This document shows positions 9,503 through 17,238 of a stretch of 30,488 nt of DNA, in pieces. The stretch is taken from NCBI GenBank assembly GCA_035762175.1, contig DASTPP010000351.1:1-30488 (forward strand), read 5' to 3'. This DNA comes from DASTPP01 sp035762175. Its GTDB lineage: Bacteria; Myxococcota_A; Polyangia; Polyangiales; Polyangiaceae. The position numbers and the translations under genes are program-made. The notes under the pieces are model-generated. The model worked only from the letters and a program-made list of their open reading frames with translations, was not told where the DNA came from and ran no database searches. The stretch's first letter is position 1, and each line of letters starts with the position of its first letter.

Positions 9503-10132
9503 ATGCCCTCCCGCCGCGCGTACGTCATCAGCCTCGGGCTCTTGCTGCTCGTGGGCGCGCCGGCCGCGTACACGCGCTGGCTCGGCCGCTCGTTCCCCCC
9601 CGACACGACGGTCGAGGGGTCGTACTTGCGCGTGGTGCTGGCGGTCGACAACGACCGGCTCGAAGACGCGTTCGCGTACCTCGAGACCGAGGCGCAGTGG
9701 GCGTGCCACACGACGCTCGACTACCACAAGAAGATCCTCGATCTGGTCGGCTCGTCGTACCCCGAGCCCGAGCGCGCGGCGGCGCGCGGGCGCTACCCCG
9801 AGGCGGCGGCGGCGCGCGACGCGCCCGAGCTCTTCGCCAGGCTCGCGCGCTCGCGCGGCTGGGAGGCGCGGCTGCGGCGCGACCTGTCGGGCATCGCGCG
9901 CGTCGAAGCGCAGGGCGAGCGGGCGACGCTCGAGACGGCGCGGGGCACGCGCTACGCGTTCCGGCGGCGCGACAACGGCATCTGGGGGCTGACCATGTTC
10001 ACCGGCGAGCTCCGGCTCGAGGCCGAGCGGGCGGCGCGCGACGCGGCGCTCGTCGAGCGGGCGGCCGCCGACTACCGGGCGGCGGCGCCCGCCCCGGCGC
10101 CTTCGGGGCCCGCGCGGCGGCCGGGGCCTTGA
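9503..10132 (+). CDS. Membrane-anchored hypothetical protein, 209 aa
   Basis: Not recognised. An N-terminal hydrophobic segment (residues ~6-22, YVISLGLLLLVGAPAAY) should anchor or export the protein. The rest is a periplasmic domain with YLRVVLAVDNDRLEDAFAYL and, near the end, RRRDNGIWGLTMFTGELRLE, typical of a small alpha/beta domain. The C-terminus is Ala/Pro-rich, and the repetitive spacer sequence begins within its last codons. The ATG at 9503 has no clear Shine-Dalgarno; in-frame GTG codons a few residues upstream are alternatives. Confidence 0.7.
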   Translation: MPSRRAYVISLGLLLLVGAPAAYTRWLGRSFPPDTTVEGSYLRVVLAVDNDRLEDAFAYLETEAQWACHTTLDYHKKILDLVGSSYPEPERAAARGRYPEAAAARDAPELFARLARSRGWEARLRRDLSGIARVEAQGERATLETARGTRYAFRRRDNGIWGLTMFTGELRLEAERAARDAALVERAAADYRAAAPAPAPSGPARRPGP

Positions 10133-10290
10133 GCGTCGGCGCTCGCGGCCGGGTCGGGGCCTTGCGCGTCGACGCCCGCGGCCGGGGGGCCTTGCGCGGG
10201 GCCCGGCGATGCGGCCGGGGCCTCGAGCGGGCCCGGCGACGCGGCGGGGGCCTTGCGCGGGGCCCGGCCGGCGGGGGCCTCAAGGGGGCG
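10115..10290. repeat. Degenerate ~30-bp repeats after the 9503-10132 gene
   Basis: About six degenerate copies of a GC-rich unit containing GGGGCCTTG(A/C)GCG and CCCGGCGACGCGGC follow one another at roughly 30-bp steps, starting inside the 3' end of the upstream gene. The sequence between 10133 and 10358 holds no gene. Confidence 0.65.
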
Positions 10291-10358
10291 TCCGGCGGCG
10301 CGGTCGAGGCCGCCCTACGGCGCGCCCGTGCGGCGCGCTCGTGCTAAGCGAGCCGGCG

Positions 10359-11186
10359 ATGGCCAATTCCGCCGCTCGCCGCGTCCTCGCCTCCGCCACG
10401 GCCGGTCCGGCGGCCCCCACGAGGCCCCGGGCGTGGCGGCGAGGGGGGCCCGTCGCGTGCGCCTGCGCGGGCGCCGCGCTCTTGGTCGCGCCGGAGGCGG
10501 GGGCGGTGCGGCCCTTCATCACCGACGACGCGCGCGTCGTGGGCGATCGGGCGGCGCAGTTCGAGACGTGGCTACGCGCCGACCGGCGGGCTCTGCAGCA
10601 TTGGGTCGCCGCCGGCGTCGGCCCCGTCGGGCCGCTCGAGGCGACGTTGGGCGGGGTGTACGGGCGCGAAGACGGCCGCCTCGCTTACGCGCTGCCGCTG
10701 CTTCAGCTCAAGGCCCTCGCGCTCGAGACCAGGCCCGGGGCCGGCTGGCCCGGCGTCGCCTTCGCCGTCGGCGGCTTCGGCCCCTCGGGGCCGGGCTCGC
10801 GCGGGCACCTGCGCCCCGCCAACTTCGACCGCTTCGGCTACGTCGCCCTCACCCAGTCGGTCTTGCCCGGCGGCGACGACCTCTTGTTGCACCAGAACGT
10901 CGGGCTCTTCGTCGCGAAGCGAAGCGAGGGGCGAGACCCGGTGATTACGTGGGGCGTGGGCACGCAGGCGAGGCTTTGGGGGGGGCTGCACTTCGTTGGT
11001 GAGATCTTCTCGGGCGACCCTTACGCCGCGGCCTCGGGCGCGGCGGTGCAGGCGGGCGTGCGCTACTTCGTCTCGTCGGTCGTACAGGTCGACAGCACGG
11101 TCGGCCGCGGCATCTGGGGCGAGCCCGCGCTGCCGCTCTGGGGCACCCTGGGGCTTCGCATCGCGAGCGCGCCCGGGCTCTGGTGA
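10359..11186 (+). CDS. Exported protein, probable outer-membrane beta-barrel
   Basis: The 275-aa product starts with a long, Arg-rich signal region whose hydrophobic core is at ~33-48, with cleavage likely after APEAGA. The mature part begins RPFITDDARVVG and then alternates short amphipathic strands (AQFETWLRADRRALQHWVAA, VALTQSVLPGGDDLLLHQNV), ending in a strand with LGLRIA. This resembles the Phenol_MetA_deg-type transporter/outer-membrane family, whose members often begin RPFxTDDA. The exact role is unknown. The stop codon overlaps a 7-bp hairpin (11174-11191). The ATG at 10359 is chosen because the upstream 50 residues come from repeat DNA. Confidence 0.7.
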   Translation: MANSAARRVLASATAGPAAPTRPRAWRRGGPVACACAGAALLVAPEAGAVRPFITDDARVVGDRAAQFETWLRADRRALQHWVAAGVGPVGPLEATLGGVYGREDGRLAYALPLLQLKALALETRPGAGWPGVAFAVGGFGPSGPGSRGHLRPANFDRFGYVALTQSVLPGGDDLLLHQNVGLFVAKRSEGRDPVITWGVGTQARLWGGLHFVGEIFSGDPYAAASGAAVQAGVRYFVSSVVQVDSTVGRGIWGEPALPLWGTLGLRIASAPGLW

Positions 11187-11191
11187 GCCCG
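11174..11191 (+). terminator. Hairpin at stop codon of the barrel-like gene
   Basis: CGGGCTC (11174-11180) and GAGCCCG (11185-11191) form a 7-bp stem with loop TGGT; the TGA (11184-11186) lies across loop and stem. It lies between convergent genes (the rhodanese ends at 11198). No U tract. Confidence 0.35.
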
Positions 11192-11197
11192 CGCGGC

Positions 11198-11641
11198 TCA
11201 GGGCTCGCTCGGCGCCCGCCCGCGGAGGTCGGCGTAGCAGCGGCCCGGCGGCCGGCCCCGCCCGACGGGCAGGCCGGCGCGCGCCCAGCCCGGCTCGACG
11301 ACGGCGCCGAAGGCGTCGCGGACGCCGTCGAAGCCGGCGCGCTGGTCGACGACGTCGTAGCCGGCGCGGGCGAGCAGGTCGGCGGCGCGGCGCGAGCGGC
11401 CGCCGGACTTGCAGCCGACCACCAGGCGCGCCGCCTTCGGGAAGGCGGCCTCGACCACGCGCAGAAAGTCGCCGTTGTCGACGAGGCCGCCGGCGGCGAG
11501 GTGCGCGAGCGGCACGTTGTAGGCGCCCTCGGGGTGGGCGTCGGCGAACTCGGGCTCGCTGCGGACGTCGAGGTAGAGGTAGCCCTCGCGCGCGACGAGA
11601 TCGTGCGCGTCGCGGGGCGAGATGCGTCGGGGCGCCGGCAT
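11198..11641 (-). CDS. Rhodanese-domain protein
   Basis: Rhodanese folds carry sulfur as a persulfide on a catalytic cysteine, moving sulfane sulfur or acting as a sulfur-binding adaptor. The 147-aa product is one domain: ISPRDAHDLVAREG, then LDVRSEPEFADAHPEGAYNVP (22-43) and the active loop VVGCKSGGRS with Cys77 (74-83), ending with the helix RRAADLLARAGY and the typical GF..V motif. No signal peptide, so it is cytosolic. The predicted ATG at 11641 lacks a clear Shine-Dalgarno. It lies downstream of the M17-N-like gene in the same direction; whether they share a transcript is unclear. Confidence 0.88.
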   Translation of the reverse strand: MPAPRRISPRDAHDLVAREGYLYLDVRSEPEFADAHPEGAYNVPLAHLAAGGLVDNGDFLRVVEAAFPKAARLVVGCKSGGRSRRAADLLARAGYDVVDQRAGFDGVRDAFGAVVEPGWARAGLPVGRGRPPGRCYADLRGRAPSEP

Positions 11642-11781
11642 GGGGGCATCGGCCTACCGCAGCCCCCGGCCGCGCGCCAGCGCGGGCCCCGCCGCCCGAG
11701 CGCTCGCCCCGAACGCCGCCCGCCGCTTCCGGGGGCGACGCCGGGCGCGCGTTCCCACGCCGCCGCGCGCCGCCCGGGGCG

Positions 11782-12303
11782 TCAGCCGCGCCGCACGCGC
11801 CGGCGCTCTTCGACCATGTGGTGCTGGATGCGCTTCTGCGCCTCGACGCCGTCGACGAGCACGAAGGCGTCGAAGGCGCCGCCGCGGGCGGCGGCGGCGG
11901 CGAGGAAGCGGTCGGCGGCGCGCTCGGGCGCGAGCGCCTCGTCGTGGCGGCCGGGCAGCTCGACGACGGCGCTGCGCACGCAGAGGCCGAGCAGGGTGTC
12001 GAGGAGCTTGTCGGCCACCAGGTCGAAGGCGGCGTCGTCGAAGCCCTCGCGCCCGCCGAGCCCGAAGAGCAGCACCTTGTCGGCCTCGAGCCGGGGCCGC
12101 CCGGGCAAGAGCAAGACCTCGCCGCGGTCGCCGGTCAGGAAGCCCGACTCGATGAGCCCGTCGACGCGCCCGCCGAGCCGCCAGTTGACGAGGCCGGCGA
12201 CCCCGCGCGGGGGCCGCTCGCCCGCGAAGAGGTTGCCGACGAGCACCTCGGTCGGGTGCCCGTCGAGCGGGCGCAGGTCGGGGTTGAGAAAGCGTAGCTC
12301 CAC
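11782..12303 (-). CDS. Orphan M17 leucyl-aminopeptidase N-domain-like protein
   Basis: The 173-aa product resembles only the N-terminal, macro-like domain of M17 leucyl aminopeptidases: NLFAGERPPRGVAGLVNWRL (24-43), then IESGFLTGDRGEVLLLPG and VLLFGLGGREGFD. The catalytic M17 domain, with its metal-binding and NTDAEGR motifs, is absent; the protein simply ends in an Arg-rich tail. The start is GTG at 12303, without an obvious ribosome site. It follows nusB by 43 bp and may be the last gene of the ribB(X)-ribH-nusB transcript. Role unknown; a regulatory or ligand-binding macro-like module is possible. Family assignment is by eye. Confidence 0.6.
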   Translation of the reverse strand: MELRFLNPDLRPLDGHPTEVLVGNLFAGERPPRGVAGLVNWRLGGRVDGLIESGFLTGDRGEVLLLPGRPRLEADKVLLFGLGGREGFDDAAFDLVADKLLDTLLGLCVRSAVVELPGRHDEALAPERAADRFLAAAAARGGAFDAFVLVDGVEAQKRIQHHMVEERRRVRRG

Positions 12304-12346
12304 GGCGTTCGCGGCGCGCGCCCTCGGGCCCGGCGGGCCGGGCGGT

Positions 12347-12763
12347 TTATCGGTCTTTACGGCCGAGGTTGTCGGCGACCCGGTCGAGCACGCCGTTGAC
12401 GAAGGGGCCCGACTCTTCGGTGCCGAAGCGCTTGGCCATCTCGACGGCCTCGTCGAGGATGACGGCGCGCGGCACGTCGTGCCGCTCGAGGAGCTCCCAG
12501 GCGCCGACGCGCAGCACGTTGCGGTCGACGCGCGTCATGCGCTCGAGCCGCCAGTGCAGGCTCGCCTCGCGCACGAGCCCGTCGACCCGCTCGAGCGCGG
12601 CCGTGACGCCGCGCACGCACGCCTCGGCGTACTCTTTCGACTCGGGCTGGCCCTCGAACGACTGCCAGAACCGGCGAATCACGGCCTCGGCCGGGTCGCC
12701 CGAGACCTCGAGGGCGAAGAGCATCTGCAGCGCCGCCTCGCGGCCGCTCGTGCGCGCGCCCAC
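12347..12763 (-). CDS. nusB: Transcription antitermination factor NusB
   Basis: NusB with S10 (NusE) binds boxA RNA and supports rRNA antitermination. The 138-aa all-helical product has the family marks: RTSGREAALQMLFALEVSG at the N-terminus, RMTRVDRNVLRVGAWELL (105-112 region by family alignment), and the C-terminal VPRAVILDEAVEMAKRFG and FVNGVLDRVA. Start GTG at 12763, only 3 bp after the ribH stop, with GAGGGG in the end of ribH as the ribosome site. ribH-nusB linkage is classical in bacteria. Confidence 0.97.
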   Translation of the reverse strand: MGARTSGREAALQMLFALEVSGDPAEAVIRRFWQSFEGQPESKEYAEACVRGVTAALERVDGLVREASLHWRLERMTRVDRNVLRVGAWELLERHDVPRAVILDEAVEMAKRFGTEESGPFVNGVLDRVADNLGRKDR

Positions 12764-12766
12764 GGC

Positions 12767-13264
12767 CTAGAGCCCCTCGGCCGCGAGGGCCGCGAAGAGG
12801 TTGACCATCTCGATGGCGGCCGTCGCCGCCTCGAAGCCCTTGTTGCCGGCCTTGGTGCCGGCGCGCTCGACCGCCTGCTCGATCGAGTCGGTCGTCAGCA
12901 CGGCGAAGACGACCGGCACGCCCGTCTCGAGCTGCACCCGCGCGAGCCCCGCGGCCGCCTGCCCGGCGACGTAGTCGAAGTGCGGCGTCGAGCCCCGGAT
13001 GACGGCGCCGAGGGCGACGACCGCACTCATGTTGGGCGCGCGCGCGAGGCGCCCGGCGGCGGCGGGTAGCTCCCAGGCGCCGGGCACGAGCGCCTCGACG
13101 ATCTGCCCGGGCGAGGCGCCGTGGCGCACCAGCGCGTCGCGCGCGCCCTCGAGCAGGTGCGAGACGACGGCGAAGTTGAAGCGGGCGGCGACGAGGGCGA
13201 AGCGGGCGCCCTCGGGGACGACGAGCGAGCCTTCGAAGCGGCGGGGCGTGGGCGACTCGGGCAT
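12767..13264 (-). CDS. ribH: 6,7-dimethyl-8-ribityllumazine synthase
   Basis: RibH condenses 3,4-dihydroxy-2-butanone 4-phosphate with the ribityl-aminouracil intermediate to form lumazine, the penultimate step of riboflavin synthesis. The 165-aa product shows ARFNFAVVSHLLEGA (28-42), VPGAWELP (65-72), GAVIRGSTPHFDYV (86-99, with the catalytic His of the family at 95) and GTKAGNKGFEA near the end, which holds the phosphate-binding region. The ATG at 13264 is followed by an 11-residue tail typical of the family. It is followed directly by nusB and preceded by ribB(X), whose product supplies one of its substrates. Confidence 0.97.
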   Translation of the reverse strand: MPESPTPRRFEGSLVVPEGARFALVAARFNFAVVSHLLEGARDALVRHGASPGQIVEALVPGAWELPAAAGRLARAPNMSAVVALGAVIRGSTPHFDYVAGQAAAGLARVQLETGVPVVFAVLTTDSIEQAVERAGTKAGNKGFEAATAAIEMVNLFAALAAEGL

Positions 13265-13275
13265 GGTGGGGTGGC

Positions 13276-13374
13276 GTTCGGGCCCTCGGCGGGGCGGTTC
13301 GGCGGAGCGTTCGGGCCCTCGGCGGGGCGGTTCGGCGGAGCGTTCGGGCCCTCGGCGGGGCGGTTCGGCGGAGC
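13276..13374. repeat. Perfect 33-bp tandem repeat x3
   Basis: Three identical 33-bp copies (13276-13308, 13309-13341, 13342-13374), each beginning GTTCGGGCCCTCGGCGGGG, followed by a partial, degenerate copy. It fills most of the 148-bp spacer between ribB(X) and ribH and lies in their shared transcript. The length is a multiple of three and all frames stay open, but no coding role is apparent. Confidence 0.95.
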
Positions 13375-13412
13375 GTTGGGTGCGGCGGGCGCGTTCGGTG
13401 CGGCGGGGCCGC

Positions 13413-14591
13413 TCAGGTCGGCACGGGCCCCGAGGCGGGCGGCGGCGGGGGCGCCTCGAGCGGCAGGCACTCGACGACCTCGAGGCCGAAGCCGGCGAGG
13501 CCGGCGATGCGGCGGGGGTTGTTGGTCATCAGCCGCAGCCTGCGCACGCCGAGGTTGGCGAGCACCTGGGCGCCGAGCCCGTAGCCGTGCAGGACGGCGC
13601 CGGGCCCGTCGGCGGCCGTGGCGCCGGGGCGCGCGGCCTCGATCGCCCCGAGCTCGTCGGCGAGCGAGAGCTTGGGCGGGAAGTACACGATGACGCCCGA
13701 GCCCTGCCGCTCGATGCGCTCGATCGACTCGCGCAGGTTGCGCCCCCCCTCGCGGTCGTGCGAGGCAAAGAGGTCGCCGATCGTGCCGCCGGCGTGCATG
13801 CGCACGAGCGCCGGCTCGGTCGGCAAGAGCTCGCCCTTGACGAAGGCGACGACCTGGTGCCGGTCGAGCTCGTTCTCGTAGACGACCGCGCGCCAGCGCG
13901 TGCCCGTCTGGTCGAAGCGCAGCGTGGTCTCGCGCACGCGCCGCACCAGCCGGTCCATGCGCAGGCGGTACTGGATGAGGTCGGCGATGCTGACGATCGG
14001 CAGGCCGTGCTCGCGCCCGAAGCGCTGCAGGTCCGGCAGGCGCGCCATCGTGCCGTCGTCGTTCATGATCTCGCAGATGACGCCCGCCGGGGTGACGCCC
14101 GCGAGGCGCGCGAGGTCGACCGAGCCCTCGGTCTGCCCCGCGCGCACGAGCACCCCCCCGCTGCGCGCCCGCAGCGGAAAGACGTGCCCCGGGGTGACGA
14201 GGTCTTCGGCCCGCGCGTCGGGCCGGACCGCGACCCGGATGGTGTGCGCCCGGTCGGCCGAGCTGATGCCCGTCGTCACGCCCTCGCGCGCCTCGATGCT
14301 CACGGTGAAGGCGGTGCCGAGCGGCGGGCCCGCCCGCCCCACGGCCTGCATCATCGGCAGCTCGAGCTGGGCCACTTGCTCTTCGGTCAGCGTCAAACAG
14401 ATGAGCCCCCGCCCGTAGCGGGCCATGAAGTTGATGGCGTCGGCCGTCACGAACTCGGCCGCCATGCAGAGGTCGCCCTCGTTCTCGCGGTCTTCGTCGT
14501 CGACCAGGATGATCATGCGGCCGGCCCGGATGGCCGCGATCGCCTCGTCGACCTGGGCGAACGTCTCTTGCGGGTCGGGGGTGGGGGTCAT
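13413..14591 (-). CDS. ribB: DHBP synthase fused to degenerate GTP cyclohydrolase II domain (RibBX type)
   Basis: The N-terminal half (residues ~10-207) is 3,4-dihydroxy-2-butanone 4-phosphate synthase, making a riboflavin precursor from ribulose 5-phosphate. It is intact: ILVDDEDRENEGDL (28-41), GTAF..SIEAREGVTTGIS and NDDGTMAR (177-184). The C-terminal half (~210-378) is homologous to GTP cyclohydrolase II but has lost its active site. Where active RibA has three zinc cysteines (HSEC and RCDCG), this protein has HAGG (266-269) and DREGG (279-283), and the catalytic EGRG loop is replaced by PPKLSLADE. Only the TNNP motif region (356-359) is well kept. This matches RibBX-type hybrids. The ATG at 14591 is the first start giving the normal N-terminus. 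Confidence 0.92.
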   Translation of the reverse strand: MTPTPDPQETFAQVDEAIAAIRAGRMIILVDDEDRENEGDLCMAAEFVTADAINFMARYGRGLICLTLTEEQVAQLELPMMQAVGRAGPPLGTAFTVSIEAREGVTTGISSADRAHTIRVAVRPDARAEDLVTPGHVFPLRARSGGVLVRAGQTEGSVDLARLAGVTPAGVICEIMNDDGTMARLPDLQRFGREHGLPIVSIADLIQYRLRMDRLVRRVRETTLRFDQTGTRWRAVVYENELDRHQVVAFVKGELLPTEPALVRMHAGGTIGDLFASHDREGGRNLRESIERIERQGSGVIVYFPPKLSLADELGAIEAARPGATAADGPGAVLHGYGLGAQVLANLGVRRLRLMTNNPRRIAGLAGFGLEVVECLPLEAPPPPPASGPVPT

Positions 14592-14667
14592 GCGCGTCTC
14601 AGGCGCCACCGGTAGTGCCCTTCGGGCGGGCTGGCAACGGGGCGTGCCCCCCGCGTGCGGTCCGGCG

Positions 14668-14673
14668 TATACT
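14668..14673 (+). promoter_or_regulatory. Possible -10 element TATACT
   Basis: TATACT (5 of 6 to TATAAT) lies 14 nt upstream of the lipoprotein ATG at 14688. It would give a transcript with an almost absent leader, consistent with the lack of a Shine-Dalgarno. No convincing -35 box. Confidence 0.35.
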
Positions 14674-14687
14674 GGGCCCGCCCCGCG

Positions 14688-15299
14688 ATGCCTACCCCCC
14701 CCCCCTCCTTCGGCCGCCGCGGCGGCCTCGCCCTTACCCTCGCCTCGGCCTCGGCCGCCTGCGGCGCCAGCTACCAGAGCGTGTACGAAAACGAAGTGCA
14801 CTTCGAGCACTGCTACGCCGTCGACGTCAGCCCCAACATGACGCAAGGGGCGAAGCTGCAGTGCTGGGCCGACTGGACAAAGCGCTTCAGCCAGGGCCAG
14901 CCCCGCGACCGCGTCGAGTACGCCCTCGCCCGCCAGCGCGCCCTGCTCTCGGGCAGCGACGACCCCGCCCCCCGCATGACCATCGGGGCGCAACCCATGG
15001 CCGTCGGGCCGCAGCCCTCGGCCGCCCCCCCCCCGGTCGCCGCCAGCCCCGTCGCCGCCAGCCCCCTGCCCCGAACCCCCTACGAGGGCCCGCCCGCCAC
15101 CATGGCCCTCGCCCCGACCGCCCCGCCGAGCGCGGCCGCCCCGCCCCCCCCACGCGGCGACCGCAACCTCTCGCCCACGCAGCTCTGCGCCCGCGACTGC
15201 GGCGAGGCCTTCACCTCGTGCGCCACCGCCTGCCAGCGCAGCAATTGCTACAACCGCTGCGGCGAGCTCGCGAAAAAGTGCATCGCCGAGTGCCTTTAG
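14688..15299 (+). CDS. Cys-rich lipoprotein, 203 aa
   Basis: Not recognised. A signal region of 24 residues ends in LASASAAC, with Cys25 as the likely lipidated residue. Residues ~30-95 form a small domain with HFEHCYAVDV and LQCWADWTKRF; a Pro/Ala-rich linker follows (~105-160). The C-terminus (~165-203) carries eight or nine cysteines in a regular pattern (CARDCGEAF, CATACQRSNC, NRCGELAKKC), probably a disulfide-bonded helical hairpin. Chosen ATG 14688 because upstream residues break the signal peptide. It is divergent from ribB(X). Function unknown, outer-membrane or periplasmic location likely. Confidence 0.75.
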   Translation: MPTPPPSFGRRGGLALTLASASAACGASYQSVYENEVHFEHCYAVDVSPNMTQGAKLQCWADWTKRFSQGQPRDRVEYALARQRALLSGSDDPAPRMTIGAQPMAVGPQPSAAPPPVAASPVAASPLPRTPYEGPPATMALAPTAPPSAAAPPPPRGDRNLSPTQLCARDCGEAFTSCATACQRSNCYNRCGELAKKCIAECL

Positions 15300-15412
15300 C
15301 CGCCCTGAGCCCCCGCCGGGCCCAGCCCGCCAGACCGCCCGGCACGCCCCGAGGGCGCCGGCCCCCGTGTTCGAGCCTCGACGCCCGCCCGGAACGGCCC
15401 TACGCGCGCCCC

Positions 15413-16267
15413 ATGGCCCACGTGCGCCTCGCCTTCAGTCCCGATTCTGATGACATCTTCATGTTCTGGCCCTTGCTGCACAAGCAGGTCTCCTGGGGCG
15501 AGCACACCTTCGAGCACGTCCGGGCCGACACCCAGGCCTTGAACGAGCTGGCCGAGCGCGAGGGCGCTGACGTGGTCGCCGTCAGCATCGCGACCTACCC
15601 TCGCATCCGCGACCGCTACCTGCTCTTGCCCCACGGGGGCTCGGTCGGACGGGGCTACGGCCCGGCCCTCGTCGCCAAGACGGCGCTCGCTCTCGGCGAG
15701 CTCGCGGGGCGCAAGGTGGGGGTGCCGGGGCTGGGGACGACGGCGTACCTGGTCTTGCGCGCGGTCGCGCCGTCCTTCGAGCCGGTCGTGCTGCCGATTT
15801 CGCCCTACCGCCGCGTCTTCGACGCGCTCGACGCGGGCGAGGTCGAGGCGGCGCTGGTCATTCACGAGGGGCGCCTGCACGTCGCCGACCGGGGGCTCTA
15901 CGAGATCGCCGACCTCGGGCGGGCGTGGGCCGAGCACACGGGGGGGCTGCCCTTGCCGCTCGGGGGCAACGCGATCCGGCGCGGGCTCGGCGCCGAGGTC
16001 GTCGCCGACGTGTCGGCGCGGCTCAAGGCGAGCGTGGCCTGGGCGCTCGAGCACCGCGGGCAGCTCATCGACGAGCTGCTCTCGGCCGAGACGCGGGGCG
16101 ACGTCGCGCTCGATCGCGCGCGGCTCGATCGCTACCTCGCGATGTACGCGAACGGCGACACGCTCGGCTACCCGCCCGACGCGCGCGAGGCCTGCCAGCG
16201 GCTGGTCGACGAGGGGGCGCGGCTCGGAGTGTTCCCCGCGGGCGGGGCCATCGAATGGGCGCCCTGA
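15413..16267 (+). CDS. mqnD: 1,4-dihydroxy-6-naphthoate synthase (futalosine pathway)
   Basis: MqnD converts cyclic dehypoxanthinyl futalosine to 1,4-dihydroxy-6-naphthoate in the alternative menaquinone pathway. The 284-aa product has the periplasmic-binding-protein-like fold of the family. Marks are LAFSPDSDDIFMFWPLL near the N-terminus, DVVAVSIATYP (the substrate loop), GPALVAK, GKxVGVPG-type RKVGVPGLGTTA and LVIHEGRLHVADRG. Length fits (270-290 usual). No signal peptide, so cytosolic. Other mqn genes are not in this window. Its last 13 nt overlap the next gene, indicating a shared transcript. Confidence 0.92.
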   Translation: MAHVRLAFSPDSDDIFMFWPLLHKQVSWGEHTFEHVRADTQALNELAEREGADVVAVSIATYPRIRDRYLLLPHGGSVGRGYGPALVAKTALALGELAGRKVGVPGLGTTAYLVLRAVAPSFEPVVLPISPYRRVFDALDAGEVEAALVIHEGRLHVADRGLYEIADLGRAWAEHTGGLPLPLGGNAIRRGLGAEVVADVSARLKASVAWALEHRGQLIDELLSAETRGDVALDRARLDRYLAMYANGDTLGYPPDAREACQRLVDEGARLGVFPAGGAIEWAP

Positions 16268-17238
16268 GGGCCGAGTTCGCGCCGCCCTGGTGGCTGCGCA
16301 ACGCCCACGTCCAGACCCTCGGCGCGGCCGTGCCGCCCCTGCCGCGCGCGGCGCCCGTGCGCCCCGACGAGGGCACCGTCGCGCTCGCCTCGGGCGAGGC
16401 GCTCTTGCGGACGGCGTGGTGGCAGCCCGAGCCGCGCCCCGCCCTGCTGCTCGTGCACGGCCTCGGGGGCTCGTCGCAGAGCGCGTACATTCGGCACGGG
16501 CTCTGGCACGCCTACCGGGCGGGCTACCACGCGGCGGCCGTCACGCTGCGCGGCTCGGGCCCGGGCGGCCCCCTGGCCCGCTCGCTCTACCACGCGGGCC
16601 TGACCGAAGATCTCGAGGCGACGCTCGCCTGGCTCGCCTCGCAGCCGAGGGTGCGGGGCGTGGGCCTGATCGGCTTCTCGCTCGGGGGGCAGGTCTCGCT
16701 GCGCCTGGTCTCGGCCCCCGCCCCGGCCCCGCCCCCGGTCGCGGGGCTCGTCACGGTCTCGACCCCCTTCGACCTCGAGGCCGCGGCGACGCACATCGAC
16801 CACTGGCGCCAGGCCCCGTACCGCTTTTACATGCTACGCGCGCTGGTCGCGAACGCGCTCGCCCTCGCGGCCCGCGCGCCCGAGCGCGTGCCCGCCTCGC
16901 CCGCCCGGCTGCGGGCGCTGCGCACCATTCGCGCGTACGATGACGAGGTCATCGCGCCCATGCATGGCTTCGGCGGGGCGCGCGCCTACTACGACGCGGT
17001 CGCGTGCGGGCCCTGGCTCGACCGGGTGCGGGTGCCGACGCTCTGCCTCTACGCTGCCGACGACCCCATGGTGCCCGCCTCGACGCTGCGGCCCTTCGTC
17101 AAGCACGCGTCCGAGCTCGTGACGTTTCGCGAGACCGCCCAGGGCGGCCACGTCGGCTTCAGCCACGGGCCCGGCCAGGCGCCCTGGGCGGTCGCGAGGG
17201 CGCTCGAGTTTCTGCGGGCGCGGCTCCCGCCCGTTTGA
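16255..17238 (+). CDS. YheT-type alpha/beta hydrolase
   Basis: A 327-aa serine hydrolase of the YheT/ABHD1-3 branch. The N-terminal signature FAPPWWLRNAHVQTL (8-22) is diagnostic of the group. The fold then shows the oxyanion strand LLLVHGLGGSS (65-74), RGSG (99-102), the nucleophile elbow GFSLGG with Ser142, the acid AADDPM with Asp270 and the histidine QGGHVGF with His299. Members hydrolyse esters or lipids, but bacterial substrates are not well defined. The ATG at 16255 lies inside mqnD, 13 nt before its stop, so translation is probably coupled. A 340-bp repetitive spacer follows. Confidence 0.88.
   Translation: MGALRAEFAPPWWLRNAHVQTLGAAVPPLPRAAPVRPDEGTVALASGEALLRTAWWQPEPRPALLLVHGLGGSSQSAYIRHGLWHAYRAGYHAAAVTLRGSGPGGPLARSLYHAGLTEDLEATLAWLASQPRVRGVGLIGFSLGGQVSLRLVSAPAPAPPPVAGLVTVSTPFDLEAAATHIDHWRQAPYRFYMLRALVANALALAARAPERVPASPARLRALRTIRAYDDEVIAPMHGFGGARAYYDAVACGPWLDRVRVPTLCLYAADDPMVPASTLRPFVKHASELVTFRETAQGGHVGFSHGPGQAPWAVARALEFLRARLPPV

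Noticed and set aside
11782..12303. Functional leucyl aminopeptidase
   Set aside because: The catalytic M17 domain and its metal ligands are absent.
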